Assembly: GCF_016863655.1 (NCBI RefSeq)
Contig: NZ_BOPH01000085.1
Location: 1-64,000 of the forward strand
Reading direction: 5' to 3'
DNA length: 64,000 nt
Source: Virgisporangium ochraceum
GTDB lineage: Bacteria; Actinomycetota; Actinomycetes; Mycobacteriales; Micromonosporaceae
Shown here piece by piece: positions 42,617 through 50,876 of the stretch. The notes beneath the pieces are model-generated. The model ran no database searches and was not told the DNA's origin. It saw only the letters and a list, made by a program, of their open reading frames with translations. How positions within the stretch are numbered: position 1 is the stretch's first letter; every line of letters begins with the position of its first letter. A program made the translations under genes and the position numbers.

Positions 42617-43135
42617 TCAGCCCTCCAACCGGGCCCGCAGCGCCCGCCTGGCGTAGAACGAGCGCGACTTCACGGTCCCGACGGGGATGCCCAACCTGCC
42701 GGCGACCTGAGCCGGCGTCCGCCCGTGGAGGTACAGGCGCACCAGGACGTCGCGGTGCTCGGGCAGCAGGTCGCGCAGCGCGTCCCGGAGGGACTGCTCG
42801 GCGAGCGCCATGCCGATCGGGTCGTGCACGACGGGCACGCCGCTGAGGTCGTCCATGAAGGTCTCCGGTGGTCGCGCCCGGCGGGCCCGGAGGTGGTCGA
42901 CGACCAGTCGCCGCGCGACCGTGTACAGCCACGGCAGTGCGGTGTCGGCGTCGAGGTCGGCCCGCCCGGTCGCGTGCCGCCAGGCCCGCAGGAAGGTCTC
43001 CTGGACGAGGTCCTCCGCGAGGCCCACGTCACCGAACGTCAGCTTCACCAGGTAGGTGTGCAGGCCCTGCCGGTAGCGGTCGTGGATCGTCCGTAACGGG
43101 TCCGAGGCGACCGGGTGCTCCGCCAGCACGGTCAT
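42617..43135 (-). CDS. ECF-type sigma factor
   Basis: 172 residues. Region 2 has YLVKLTFGDVGLAEDLVQET and WLYTVARRLVVDHLRARRAR; region 4 has RTPAQVAGRLGIPVGTVKSR, near the C-terminus. This resembles SigL/SigM-type ECF factors. The downstream coupled gene may be its regulator, but it shows no anti-sigma zinc motif. Confidence 0.9.
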   Translation of the reverse strand: MTVLAEHPVASDPLRTIHDRYRQGLHTYLVKLTFGDVGLAEDLVQETFLRAWRHATGRADLDADTALPWLYTVARRLVVDHLRARRARPPETFMDDLSGVPVVHDPIGMALAEQSLRDALRDLLPEHRDVLVRLYLHGRTPAQVAGRLGIPVGTVKSRSFYARRALRARLEG

Positions 43136-43317
43136 ATGCCCTCCATAGGTCGTTGTTCGACCTTGAGGCTGACGGTCAGTGACGGCCGAAACATCGCTGA
43201 GCCCAGTGATAACTGACCGGTATCTCCTGGTCAGGGCCGTCGCGGACGGTCGGCGCGGCCGTTACGGCATGTGCGACTACAGTGGAGCATCGACAGTCTT
43301 CATGGGGGGCCGCACCG

Positions 43318-44082
43318 ATGTATCCGAACTATGGAAACCAGCAGGGCCCGTACGGTCAGGACCCGTACGGCCAGCCCGCGTACGGACAGCCGCCGACGTC
43401 CGGTCCCGCGTACGGACAGCCACCGACGTCGGGTCCGGCGTACGGGCAGCAGCCTCCGCCGTACGGCGGTCAGCCCGGTTACGGAGCGCCACCCCCGTTC
43501 GAGCAGCCCGGCTACGGACAGCAGCCCCCGCCGTACGGCCAGCAGCCGCCGCCCTACGGCTACGGACAGCAACCTCCGCCGTACGGCCAGCCCGGTCCCG
43601 GATACGGCGGCTACCCCGGCGCGCCCGCGCCGCGCCCGCGCAGCAAGCTCGGCTGGATCCTCGGTGGCGCGGGCCTGGTGCTGGTGCTGTTCGTGGTCGG
43701 CATCATCGTGGCCGTCAACCTCATCGGCGGACCGAGCGGCGACAACACGCCGGAGGGCGCGGTCGACCGGTGGCTCGCCGCGGTCAAGGACGAGGACCTC
43801 GACGGCGTGAAGGAGAACAGCTGCGCCAAGGACGTCGAGGCCTACAACCGCGACCCCTCCCGCACCGACGACTTCACCAATTCCCAGGGCAACAAGCTGG
43901 AGAGCTGGGACATCGGCACCGCGAACGTCACCGGCGACACCGGCAAGGTCTCGGTCACGATCAAGGGCGAGAAGTCCGACGGGAGCTCGGCGAGCGACAC
44001 CGGCCAGATCCCCGTGCAGCGCGAGAGCGGCGACTGGAAGGTCTGCTGGAGCAGCCTCGTCACGACGGGCACGGGCAACTGA
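43318..44082 (+). CDS. membrane protein with Pro/Gln/Tyr-rich N-terminus and DUF4878-like domain
   Basis: 254 residues. The first 100 are low-complexity repeats of YGQPP and GQQPPPYG. A membrane helix follows at about 113-138 (LGWILGGAGLVLVLFVVGII), then an outside domain of about 115 residues (TPEGAVDRWLAAVKDEDLDG to the end) like DUF4878/nuclear transport factor-like folds, with two Cys. This is a common actinobacterial cell-envelope design. ATG 43318 was chosen since GGGGGG lies 7 bases upstream. A strong stem-loop follows. Confidence 0.82.
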   Translation: MYPNYGNQQGPYGQDPYGQPAYGQPPTSGPAYGQPPTSGPAYGQQPPPYGGQPGYGAPPPFEQPGYGQQPPPYGQQPPPYGYGQQPPPYGQPGPGYGGYPGAPAPRPRSKLGWILGGAGLVLVLFVVGIIVAVNLIGGPSGDNTPEGAVDRWLAAVKDEDLDGVKENSCAKDVEAYNRDPSRTDDFTNSQGNKLESWDIGTANVTGDTGKVSVTIKGEKSDGSSASDTGQIPVQRESGDWKVCWSSLVTTGTGN

Positions 44083-44087
44083 CCGGC

Positions 44088-44118
44088 GGCCAGCTCAAGC
44101 CAAAAGCTTGAGCTGGCC
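44088..44118 (+). terminator. perfect 13-bp stem-loop
   Basis: GGCCAGCTCAAGC, loop CAAAA, exact complement, 5 bp after the stop of the membrane protein gene. Confidence 0.85.
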
Positions 44119-44159
44119 TCTCAGATCAAGGCTTCACCGACGACCGATCCGCCGCGACC

Positions 44160-45443
44160 ATGGATGCCATGGGAAACGCGCGCTACTGCATCGTCGGGGC
44201 CGGCGCCGCGGGGCTGGCCGCAGTGAAGGTCCTGCGTGACCATGGGCTCGACGTCGACTGCTTCGAACGCACCGACCGCGTGGGTGGCCACTGGCACACC
44301 GACTACGAGTCGCTGCACCTCATCACGTCGCGCGACGTGTCGGGCTTCGCCGGGTTTCCGATGCCGGCCGACTACCCGGTGTACCCGAGCCGCGACCAGA
44401 TGCGCGACTACCTGGAGAGCTTCGCCAAGCACTTCGGGCTCTACGAGCACATCACGTTCGAGACGTCCGTCGAGAGCATGACGCCCCGGGAGGGCGGCTG
44501 GACGGTGCGCACCGACGACGGGCAGGTGCGCGGGTACGACGCGGTGCTGGTCGCGAACGGGCACCTCACCGACCCGTACGTCCCGGCCGTGGCGGCGCAC
44601 TTCACCGGCCGGTCGCTGCACTCGCACGACTACATGAACGTCGGCGACGTCGAGGGCGATCGGGTGCTCGTGGTCGGCGTCGGCAACTCGGGCTGCGACC
44701 TCGTCGTCGACGCCGCGAACGCCCGGCTCGAAGCGCACATCTCGATCCGGCGCGGCCAGGTGTTCCAGCCGAAGGCCATCTTCGGCAGGCCCCGGGCGGA
44801 GCTCACCTGGATGGCGAAGCTGCACCCGGTGCTCCAGGAGCGGCTCACCCGGGCACTGGTGCGGATCGTCGTCGGTCCGGTGGAGGTCTACCGCGGCCTC
44901 CCGGTGCCGGCCACGCGCAACCTGAACCGGCAGAAGCCGGTGGTCAACAACCTGCTGCTGTACTGGATCCACCACGGCCGCATCACGCCGCGGCCCGGCA
45001 TCGAGAGCATCACCGGGAAGACCGTGTTGTTCGCCGACGGCACCAGCACCGAGTTCGACACGATCATCTGGGCCACCGGGTTCAGGACGTCGGTGCCGTT
45101 CCTCGACCCGTCGGTGCTGCGGTACGAGAGGCACCAGCCGCTGCGGGTCGGCGGGCTCACCGTGCCGGTCGGAACGGAGCGGCTGTACTTCATCGGCATG
45201 GCGGCTCCGCGGGGTCCGCAGCTGCCGGTGTACTCGGCGCAGGCCGAGCTGGTGGTGCGGTTCCTGCGGCTGCACGAGCGGCGGCCGTCGTTCCCGCTCT
45301 CGGCGCACCTCGCGGCGACGCAGCGGCCCGACACCCGCATCGACATCGTGCGCCACGAGTGGCAGAAGCAGATGGACCGGACGCACCGGGCCGTGCGACG
45401 GCTCTCTCCTCATGAGCGGTCGGCCATGAGCGGTCGAGCGTGA
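44160..45443 (+). CDS. flavin-containing monooxygenase (group B)
   Basis: 427 residues. FAD site GAGAAG at 13-18, FMO fingerprint FTGRSLHSHDY at 148-158, NADPH site GVGNSG at 173-178 and IIWATGFRTSVPFL further on. Such enzymes oxidise nitrogen, sulfur or ketone substrates. It heads a unit with a LysR regulator and an SDR enzyme, suggesting breakdown or modification of one small molecule. Its last codons are made of a 14-bp tandem repeat. Confidence 0.9.
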   Translation: MDAMGNARYCIVGAGAAGLAAVKVLRDHGLDVDCFERTDRVGGHWHTDYESLHLITSRDVSGFAGFPMPADYPVYPSRDQMRDYLESFAKHFGLYEHITFETSVESMTPREGGWTVRTDDGQVRGYDAVLVANGHLTDPYVPAVAAHFTGRSLHSHDYMNVGDVEGDRVLVVGVGNSGCDLVVDAANARLEAHISIRRGQVFQPKAIFGRPRAELTWMAKLHPVLQERLTRALVRIVVGPVEVYRGLPVPATRNLNRQKPVVNNLLLYWIHHGRITPRPGIESITGKTVLFADGTSTEFDTIIWATGFRTSVPFLDPSVLRYERHQPLRVGGLTVPVGTERLYFIGMAAPRGPQLPVYSAQAELVVRFLRLHERRPSFPLSAHLAATQRPDTRIDIVRHEWQKQMDRTHRAVRRLSPHERSAMSGRA

Positions 45444-45466
45444 GCGGTCGACGATGAGCGACCGGC
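45411..45466 (+). repeat. 14-bp tandem repeat at a gene junction
   Basis: Four copies of a unit like CATGAGCGGTCGGC (starting 45411, 45425, 45439, 45453). They span the monooxygenase stop and supply the LysR start codon. As 14 is not a multiple of 3, copy changes would alter the end of the monooxygenase. Confidence 0.85.
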
Positions 45467-46395
45467 CCACGGTGCAGCAGCTGGTGTACTTCCTCGCGGC
45501 GGTCGAGCACCGGTCGTTCGCGGCCGCCGCCGAGCACCTGTACATCGCCCAGCCCAGCCTGTCGGCGGCGGTCCGCCAGCTGGAGCGGACGCTCGGCGTC
45601 GTGCTGTTCACCCGCACCAACCGCAGCCTGCAGCTCACCGACGCCGGCCGGCTGCTCGTCCCGTGGGCGGAGAAGGTGGTCACCGACGTCGACGACCTGA
45701 CGGCGGCGGTCCGCGACGTCCGCGAGCTCGCCGGGGGCACCGTCGCGTTCGGCACGTTCAGCAGCGCCCACCTGTACCTGCTGCCCGCGGTCACCGCGGA
45801 GTTCCACCGGCGCTACCCCGGGGTGCGGATCCGGGTGCTGGGGCTCAACTCGGCCGAGGTGGCCGACGCGGTGCGGGCGGGCGACCTGGAGGCCGGGCTG
45901 GTGCAGCTGCCGATCGACGACCGGGGGCTGTGGGTCAGCGCGCCGGTGCTCACCGACAGCGTGGTCTACGTCAGCGCCGACCCTGAGCGCACGCGTGAGC
46001 CGGTCGACGTCGGGCGGTTGGCGGCGGCGCCGCTGATCCTGTCGGAGGCGCGCTGGGCCAGAGACGACCCGCTGCGCCGCGCGCTCACCGAGCGGGCCCA
46101 GCGGGCCGGCGTCACGCTGCGGCCCACGTTCGAGGTCGAGTTCCAGACGGCGGCGGTCGAGATGGCCGCGCACGGGGTGGGCGACTCGCTGGTCTCCTAC
46201 CTGGTCACCCGCTGGAAGGGGTACCCGGCCGGCCTGCACTGGGCACCGCTCGACCCGGTGTTCGACGAGCACTTCGCGCTGGTCACCCGGCAGAGCGGCG
46301 CACTGTCCCCGGCCACGCGTGCCTTCATGACGCTGGCCGAACACCACATCCGCGCGCTGCAGGACGTCGCGGACGCAGGGAGGCAACCGACATGA
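45454..46395 (+). CDS. LysR-family transcriptional regulator
   Basis: 313 residues. N-terminal helix-turn-helix at about 5-65: SFAAAAEHLYIAQPSLSAAV then LERTLGVVLFTRTNRSLQLT. Effector domain from about 90. It is unusual in lying inside the operon in the same direction as its likely targets rather than divergent. The stop overlaps the SDR start by 4 bp. Confidence 0.93.
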   Translation: MSDRPTVQQLVYFLAAVEHRSFAAAAEHLYIAQPSLSAAVRQLERTLGVVLFTRTNRSLQLTDAGRLLVPWAEKVVTDVDDLTAAVRDVRELAGGTVAFGTFSSAHLYLLPAVTAEFHRRYPGVRIRVLGLNSAEVADAVRAGDLEAGLVQLPIDDRGLWVSAPVLTDSVVYVSADPERTREPVDVGRLAAAPLILSEARWARDDPLRRALTERAQRAGVTLRPTFEVEFQTAAVEMAAHGVGDSLVSYLVTRWKGYPAGLHWAPLDPVFDEHFALVTRQSGALSPATRAFMTLAEHHIRALQDVADAGRQPT

Positions 46396-47111
46396 ACACC
46401 GTCATAGTCAGCGGGTCGGCGAGCGGCATGGGTCAGGCCACCGCGCGTCACTTCGCGAAGCGGGGCTGGTCGGTCATCGGGGTCGACCGGTCGGAGTCCG
46501 ACGACACGACAGTGGTCGCCGACGTCACCGACCGGGCCGGCCTCGACGCCGGCATCCGGGCGGCGCTGAACCATCAGGAGCGGGGCCATCAGGAGCGGGG
46601 CCATCAGGAGCGGGGTGGGGGCACGCTGAAGGCGGTGGTGAGCGCGGCCGGCATCTACCCGCCCACCACGCTGGCCGACTACACCGACGAGACGTACCGG
46701 CGCGTCTTCGACGTCAACGTGCTCGGCACGCTGAACCTCTGCGCCGTCACGGCTCCGCTGCTGAAGGCCGCCGGTGGCGGCGGCATCGTGACGTTCGCGT
46801 CGGTCGACGCGCTCGCCGTGTCGCCGGGTCAGCTGGTGTACAGCGCGTCGAAGGCGGCCGTGCTCTCGTTGACCCGCTCGCTCGCGATCGAGCTGGCGCC
46901 CGACGGCATCACGGTCAACGGCGTCGCTCCCGGGTGGGTCGACACCCCGGGCAACGCGGCGACCGGGCGGATGGCCGGTGTCGCGGCCACGATCCCGCTG
47001 CGCCGGGTCGCCGACCCGGCCGAGATCGCCCACTGGGTCTACCAGCTGGCGCAGGGGACGTACGTCACCGGCGAGACGCTCGTGGTCAGCGGGGGCAGCG
47101 TCATGCGGTGA
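46392..47111 (+). CDS. short-chain dehydrogenase/reductase
   Basis: 239 residues. Cofactor motif SGSASGMGQ at 7-15 (TGxxxGxG variant), VVSAAGIYPP (NNAG variant), active-site Ser in FASVDAL and the Tyr-Lys pair in LVYSASKAAVL. Between the second and third strands there is an insertion HQERG repeated three times, encoded by a 15-bp tandem repeat and not expected in this fold. Coupled to the LysR gene. Confidence 0.9.
   Translation: MNTVIVSGSASGMGQATARHFAKRGWSVIGVDRSESDDTTVVADVTDRAGLDAGIRAALNHQERGHQERGHQERGGGTLKAVVSAAGIYPPTTLADYTDETYRRVFDVNVLGTLNLCAVTAPLLKAAGGGGIVTFASVDALAVSPGQLVYSASKAAVLSLTRSLAIELAPDGITVNGVAPGWVDTPGNAATGRMAGVAATIPLRRVADPAEIAHWVYQLAQGTYVTGETLVVSGGSVMR
46571..46615 (+). repeat. 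15-bp in-frame tandem repeat in the SDR gene
   Basis: Three identical copies of CCATCAGGAGCGGGG, encoding HQERG three times in a loop of the SDR fold. Confidence 0.9.
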
Positions 47112-47165
47112 CCTCGTGCCCACGGCACCCGCGACACCGCCCACGGCACCTGACACACTGCGGAG

Positions 47166-47780
47166 GTGCTGGAGATACGGGGGCTGAGCCGCTGGTTCGG
47201 CGGGCACCGGGTTCTGTCCACAGTGGACCTCGACCTCGCGGCGGGCGCGGCGACGGCGGTGGTTGGCCCGAACGGCTCCGGCAAGACGACGCTGCTGCGG
47301 TGCGTGGCCGGGCTCGACCGGCCCGACGAGGGCGAGGTCCGGCTCGACGGGCTGGTGATCGACGAGACCGACCCGCGCGTGCGGTCGGCGGTCGCCGGGG
47401 TGCTCGACGACGTCGACTTCTTCCCCGACCTGTCCGTGGTCGAGCACCTGGAGCTCCTCGCGTACGCGCACGGGGCGCCCGACCCGGCGACGGCCGGCGA
47501 GGTCCTCGACGCGCTGGGCCTGCGGGCCGCCCGCGACCAGCTTCCGGCCACGCTGTCCAGCGGCCAGCGTCGCCGGCTGGCGCTCGCGTCGTGCTTCGTG
47601 CGTCCGCGGCGACTGCTGCTGCTCGACGAGCCCGAACAGCGGCTCGACACCGCGGGCCGGGCCTGGCTCGCCGACCGGCTGCGGGCCGAGAAGGCGGCCG
47701 GTCACGCCGTGCTGCTCGCGTCGCACGACCCGGTGCTCGTGGCCGCCGTCGCCGACGACACGCTGGCCCTCGGGGAATGA
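47166..47780 (+). CDS. ABC transporter ATP-binding protein
   Basis: 204 residues. Walker A GPNGSGKT (Lys40), signature LSSGQRRRLALA, Walker B LLLLDEPEQRLD and the switch His in LLASHD. The short length fits export-type ATPases. It is coupled by a 4-bp overlap to the following membrane gene. The GTG lies in GGAGGTG, so the exact start is not certain. Confidence 0.9.
   Translation: MLEIRGLSRWFGGHRVLSTVDLDLAAGAATAVVGPNGSGKTTLLRCVAGLDRPDEGEVRLDGLVIDETDPRVRSAVAGVLDDVDFFPDLSVVEHLELLAYAHGAPDPATAGEVLDALGLRAARDQLPATLSSGQRRRLALASCFVRPRRLLLLDEPEQRLDTAGRAWLADRLRAEKAAGHAVLLASHDPVLVAAVADDTLALGE
47216..47228. repeat. GTCCACAGTGGAC palindrome, exact copy
   Basis: Exact member of the GTCCAC-W-GTGGAC family, near the 5' end of the ABC ATPase gene, read here as STVD. 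Confidence 0.7.
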
Positions 47781-49276
47781 CCGTCCCCACCGCACGCCCG
47801 TCCGCCCGCCAGGTCAGGCGCCGGCTGCGCCGCGCCCGGTCCACCCACCGCGACACCACGGTGGCCGCCGTCCTGACCGACGTCTACGTGGTCGCGCTGG
47901 CGGTGGCCATCTACGGCGCGCTGGCGGTGACGGCCATCCGGCGTCACCTGCGCCTGCCCGAGGCCGGCTCGCCGGCGGAGGCGGGGGTCCGGGGCTGGCT
48001 GCTGGTGGCGGTGGCGCTGGTGCTCGGCGGGTTGGCCTGGCACGGGGTCCGCGAGCTGGGTCCCCTGTACGTGACGTCGGCGGCCCGCTACTGGGCGGTG
48101 GGCACCCCGGTCGACCGGGCGTCCTGGTTGCGCCCGGCGCTGGGGTGGGCCGCGGTCGTCGGCGCGGGGTGCGGGGCGCTGGCCGGCGCGCTGGCGGTGC
48201 TGGTCGGCGACGCGGGTGCGGGGCTGGTCGTCGCGGGCGCGGGCCTCGGAACGGCAATACCGGCGGCCGCCGTCGTGGCACAGGCCGCGGGTCGGGGCGC
48301 GGCTCGGGGCGCGGGTCGGGGCGCGGCTCGGGGCGCGGCTCGGGGCGCGGCTCGGGGCGCCGGACGGGGCGCGCCCGGGCGGGCGGCCTCCGCGGTCGCC
48401 GCCGGGAGTGGGGTCGCCGTCGCGCTGGCCGTGGTGGGGCTCGACGCCCGCGGGATCGCCGTGCCGGCGCCGGGGGTGCCGGCGGCCTGGGTAGCGGTGC
48501 TCGCAACGCTCCTCGCGGTGGCGGCCCTCGTCGCCGCGGGCCGCCGGCTCGGGCGGTTCGACGCCGCGGCACTCGCCGGCGGGGCGCAGCTCGCCGACGC
48601 CGCCACGGTCTCGCTGGTGCTCCTGCAACCCGCGATGTTCAGCGACATCGTCGAGATCCGCCGCTGGCGCCGGGTCGGCAGTGTCCACAGTGGACCGCTC
48701 GGGCCACCGCCCGCGCCGCTGGCCTCTCGCGACCGGCTCCGTCGCCTGTGGACGCTCGTGCGCGCCGACCTGCGGCGCCAGCGGCGTCGCCCGGCCGGCC
48801 CGGTGGCGTGGGCCGGCCTGCTCGTGGTCCCGTACGCGATGGCCCTCGTCGCGCCGGGCGGGGTCGCGCCGGCCCGGGTCGTGGCCGGCTACCTGGCGAC
48901 CGAGCGGCTGTGCGCCGGCCTGCGGACGGTGTGCCGGTCGGCGGCGCTGCGCCGGCTTCTGGGCGGATCCGACGCGGTGCTGCGGGCGGCCCACCTCGCG
49001 GTCCCCGGACTGGCGCTGGCCGTGTGGTGGCCGCTGACGCTTCCCGCCCCGTTGTCCGCCACCGGGGGCGCCGGCTGGATCGAGCCGGTGCTGGCGGTGG
49101 GGGTCCTCGCGGCGGCGTACCGGTCGGCCACCCGCCGGCCCACGCGCTACGACGGGCCGGCCGTCGACACGCCCTTCGGCATCATCCAGCCCGACCTGGT
49201 CACGCAGGTCGTGCGCGGCCCCGATCTGGTCGCAACGCTCGCGCTGGCCGCGTTCATGCTGACCGGGTCGCCGTGA
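47777..49276 (+). CDS. ABC exporter membrane subunit, DUF6297-like
   Basis: 499 residues with about ten to twelve membrane segments, a basic N-terminus and a central Arg/Gly/Ala insert (about 172-196) encoded by 12-bp repeats. IVEIRRWRRVGSVHSGPLG and ATERLCAGLRTVCRSAALRR are likely cytoplasmic loops. The family is paired with short ATPases in actinobacteria; the cargo is unknown. The call rests on the coupling with the ATPase and the overall layout. Confidence 0.72.
   Translation: MTVPTARPSARQVRRRLRRARSTHRDTTVAAVLTDVYVVALAVAIYGALAVTAIRRHLRLPEAGSPAEAGVRGWLLVAVALVLGGLAWHGVRELGPLYVTSAARYWAVGTPVDRASWLRPALGWAAVVGAGCGALAGALAVLVGDAGAGLVVAGAGLGTAIPAAAVVAQAAGRGAARGAGRGAARGAARGAARGAGRGAPGRAASAVAAGSGVAVALAVVGLDARGIAVPAPGVPAAWVAVLATLLAVAALVAAGRRLGRFDAAALAGGAQLADAATVSLVLLQPAMFSDIVEIRRWRRVGSVHSGPLGPPPAPLASRDRLRRLWTLVRADLRRQRRRPAGPVAWAGLLVVPYAMALVAPGGVAPARVVAGYLATERLCAGLRTVCRSAALRRLLGGSDAVLRAAHLAVPGLALAVWWPLTLPAPLSATGGAGWIEPVLAVGVLAAAYRSATRRPTRYDGPAVDTPFGIIQPDLVTQVVRGPDLVATLALAAFMLTGSP
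48289..48360 (+). repeat. 12-bp in-frame tandem repeat in the ABC permease gene
   Basis: About six copies of GGCTCGGGGCGC or its GGGT variant, encoding RGAA/RGAG repeats in a loop between membrane segments. Confidence 0.85.
48683..48695. repeat. GTCCACAGTGGAC palindrome, exact copy
   Basis: Exact member of the GTCCAC-W-GTGGAC family, inside the permease gene, read as VHSGP. Confidence 0.7.
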
Positions 49277-49323
49277 GCGTGCGCCGGAGAGCTCACCACC
49301 TTCCCGGACCGACGCCGGTCCTC

Positions 49324-49361
49324 TATCGTTACAACACCCCCGATATCGTTACAACACTCCC
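49324..49361. promoter_or_regulatory. 20-bp direct repeat before the arabinofuranosidase gene
   Basis: TATCGTTACAACACCCCC and TATCGTTACAACACTCCC start 20 bp apart (about two helical turns), 28 bp upstream of the GH51 start codon. Two aligned copies suggest a dimeric or cooperative activator/repressor site. Confidence 0.75.
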
Positions 49362-49388
49362 GAGGCCGGGCTAAGGAGCGACACAGCG

Positions 49389-50867
49389 GTGACCCACGCA
49401 GTCATCAACCTCGACCTTCCCGGACCGACGATCAGCCGGCACCTCTACGGCCACTTCGCCGAGCACCTCGGCCGGTGCGTCTACGGCGGTTTCTGGGTCG
49501 GCGAGGACTCGCCGCTGCCGAACGTCGGCGGCATCAGGAGCGACGTCGTCGAGGCGCTGCGCGCGATCCGCATCCCGAACCTGCGGTGGCCCGGCGGCTG
49601 CTTCGCCGACGAGTACCACTGGCGCGACGGCGTCGGCCCGCGCGGGCAGCGTCCGCGCATGGTGAACACGCACTGGGGCAACGTCGAGGAGAACAACCAC
49701 TTCGGGACCCACGAGTTCATGCACCTGTGCGAACTGCTCGGCGCCGACGCGTACGTCAACGGGAACGTCGGGTCGGGCACGGTGCGGGAGATGTCCGACT
49801 GGGTCGAGTACCTCACCCGCGCCGGCGACTCCCCCATGGTGGCGCTGCGTAAGGCGAACGGGCGCGACGAGCCGTGGCGGGTGCCGTTCTGGGGCATCGG
49901 CAACGAGGCGTGGGGCTGCGGCGGCAACCTGACGGCCGAGGCGTACACCGACCTCGCGCGCCAGTTCGGCACGTTCGTCCGCGACCACGGCGACAACAGG
50001 GTGTACCGCATCGCCGCCGGCGGGCACACCGACGAGTACGGCTGGACCGAGGCCCTCATGAAGGCCCGCGGCCCGTACCAGGCGGTGTCGCTCCACTACT
50101 ACACGACGTTCCCCGGCGACGGGCGCGGCGGCGCGACCACGTTCACCACCGAGCACTACTACGACACGATGCGCCGGGCGCAACGCATCGAGGAGCTGAT
50201 CCGCGGCCACGAGACGGTGATGGACCGGTACGACCCGCAGGTCGACATCGGCCTCGTCGTCGACGAGTGGGGCACCTGGTGGGACGTGGAGGACGGCACC
50301 AACCCCGGTTTCCTGTACCAGCAGAACACGATGCGCGACGCGCTCGTCGCGTCGGTGCACTTCGACGCCTTCCACCGCCACGCGCGGCGCGTGGTGATGG
50401 CCAACATCGCGCAGACCGTGAACGTGCTGCAGGCGATGCTGCTCACCGAAGCCGAGACCGGCACGCTCATCCGGACGCCGACGTACCACGTGTTCGAGAT
50501 GAACGTCGGTCACCACGACGCGCGCGCTCTCGCGGTCCACTTCCGCGACGGCGTCCCGAACCGGGACGGCCTCGACCTCGTGTCCGCCTCGGCGTCCACA
50601 CAGAACGACACGGCCCTGGTCTCGTTGACCAACCTCGACGCCGAGGCGCCCCGTACCGTGCTGCTCGACCTGCGCGGGCGCGAGGTCAGCGCGCATCGCG
50701 CGCGGGTGCTCACGGGGTCCCATCTCCAGGCGCACAACACCGCCGACGCGCCCGACGCCGTCGCACCGACCGAGCACCCGGCGGTGCGCGCGCATCCGCG
50801 CGGCCTGGAGGTGGATCTGCCGCCGCACTCCTACGTGACCGTCCACCTCGACCTGGGGGCCCGGTAG
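49389..50867 (+). CDS. GH51 alpha-L-arabinofuranosidase
   Basis: 492 residues, no signal peptide, so intracellular. The family pattern includes HLYGHFAEHLGRCVYGGFWV, NLRWPGGCFADEYHW, the acid/base Glu173 in GIGNEAWG and the nucleophile Glu293 in VDEWGTWWD. It releases arabinose from arabino-oligosaccharides imported after breakdown of arabinoxylan or pectin side chains, complementing the secreted enzymes at 2.5-13.8 kb. AAGGAG lies 10 bases before the GTG. Direct repeats upstream suggest its own regulator. Confidence 0.94.
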   Translation: MTHAVINLDLPGPTISRHLYGHFAEHLGRCVYGGFWVGEDSPLPNVGGIRSDVVEALRAIRIPNLRWPGGCFADEYHWRDGVGPRGQRPRMVNTHWGNVEENNHFGTHEFMHLCELLGADAYVNGNVGSGTVREMSDWVEYLTRAGDSPMVALRKANGRDEPWRVPFWGIGNEAWGCGGNLTAEAYTDLARQFGTFVRDHGDNRVYRIAAGGHTDEYGWTEALMKARGPYQAVSLHYYTTFPGDGRGGATTFTTEHYYDTMRRAQRIEELIRGHETVMDRYDPQVDIGLVVDEWGTWWDVEDGTNPGFLYQQNTMRDALVASVHFDAFHRHARRVVMANIAQTVNVLQAMLLTEAETGTLIRTPTYHVFEMNVGHHDARALAVHFRDGVPNRDGLDLVSASASTQNDTALVSLTNLDAEAPRTVLLDLRGREVSAHRARVLTGSHLQAHNTADAPDAVAPTEHPAVRAHPRGLEVDLPPHSYVTVHLDLGAR

Positions 50868-50876
50868 GGTTCCCGG

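Noticed and set aside
44121..45794. Long minus-strand frame opposite the flavin monooxygenase
   Set aside because: The FMO signatures on the plus strand are intact; the minus frame is low-complexity.
46197..49276. Possible larger antisense or fused genes over the SDR and ABC region
   Set aside because: SDR, ATPase and membrane subunit are coupled by 4-bp overlaps and explain the whole stretch.
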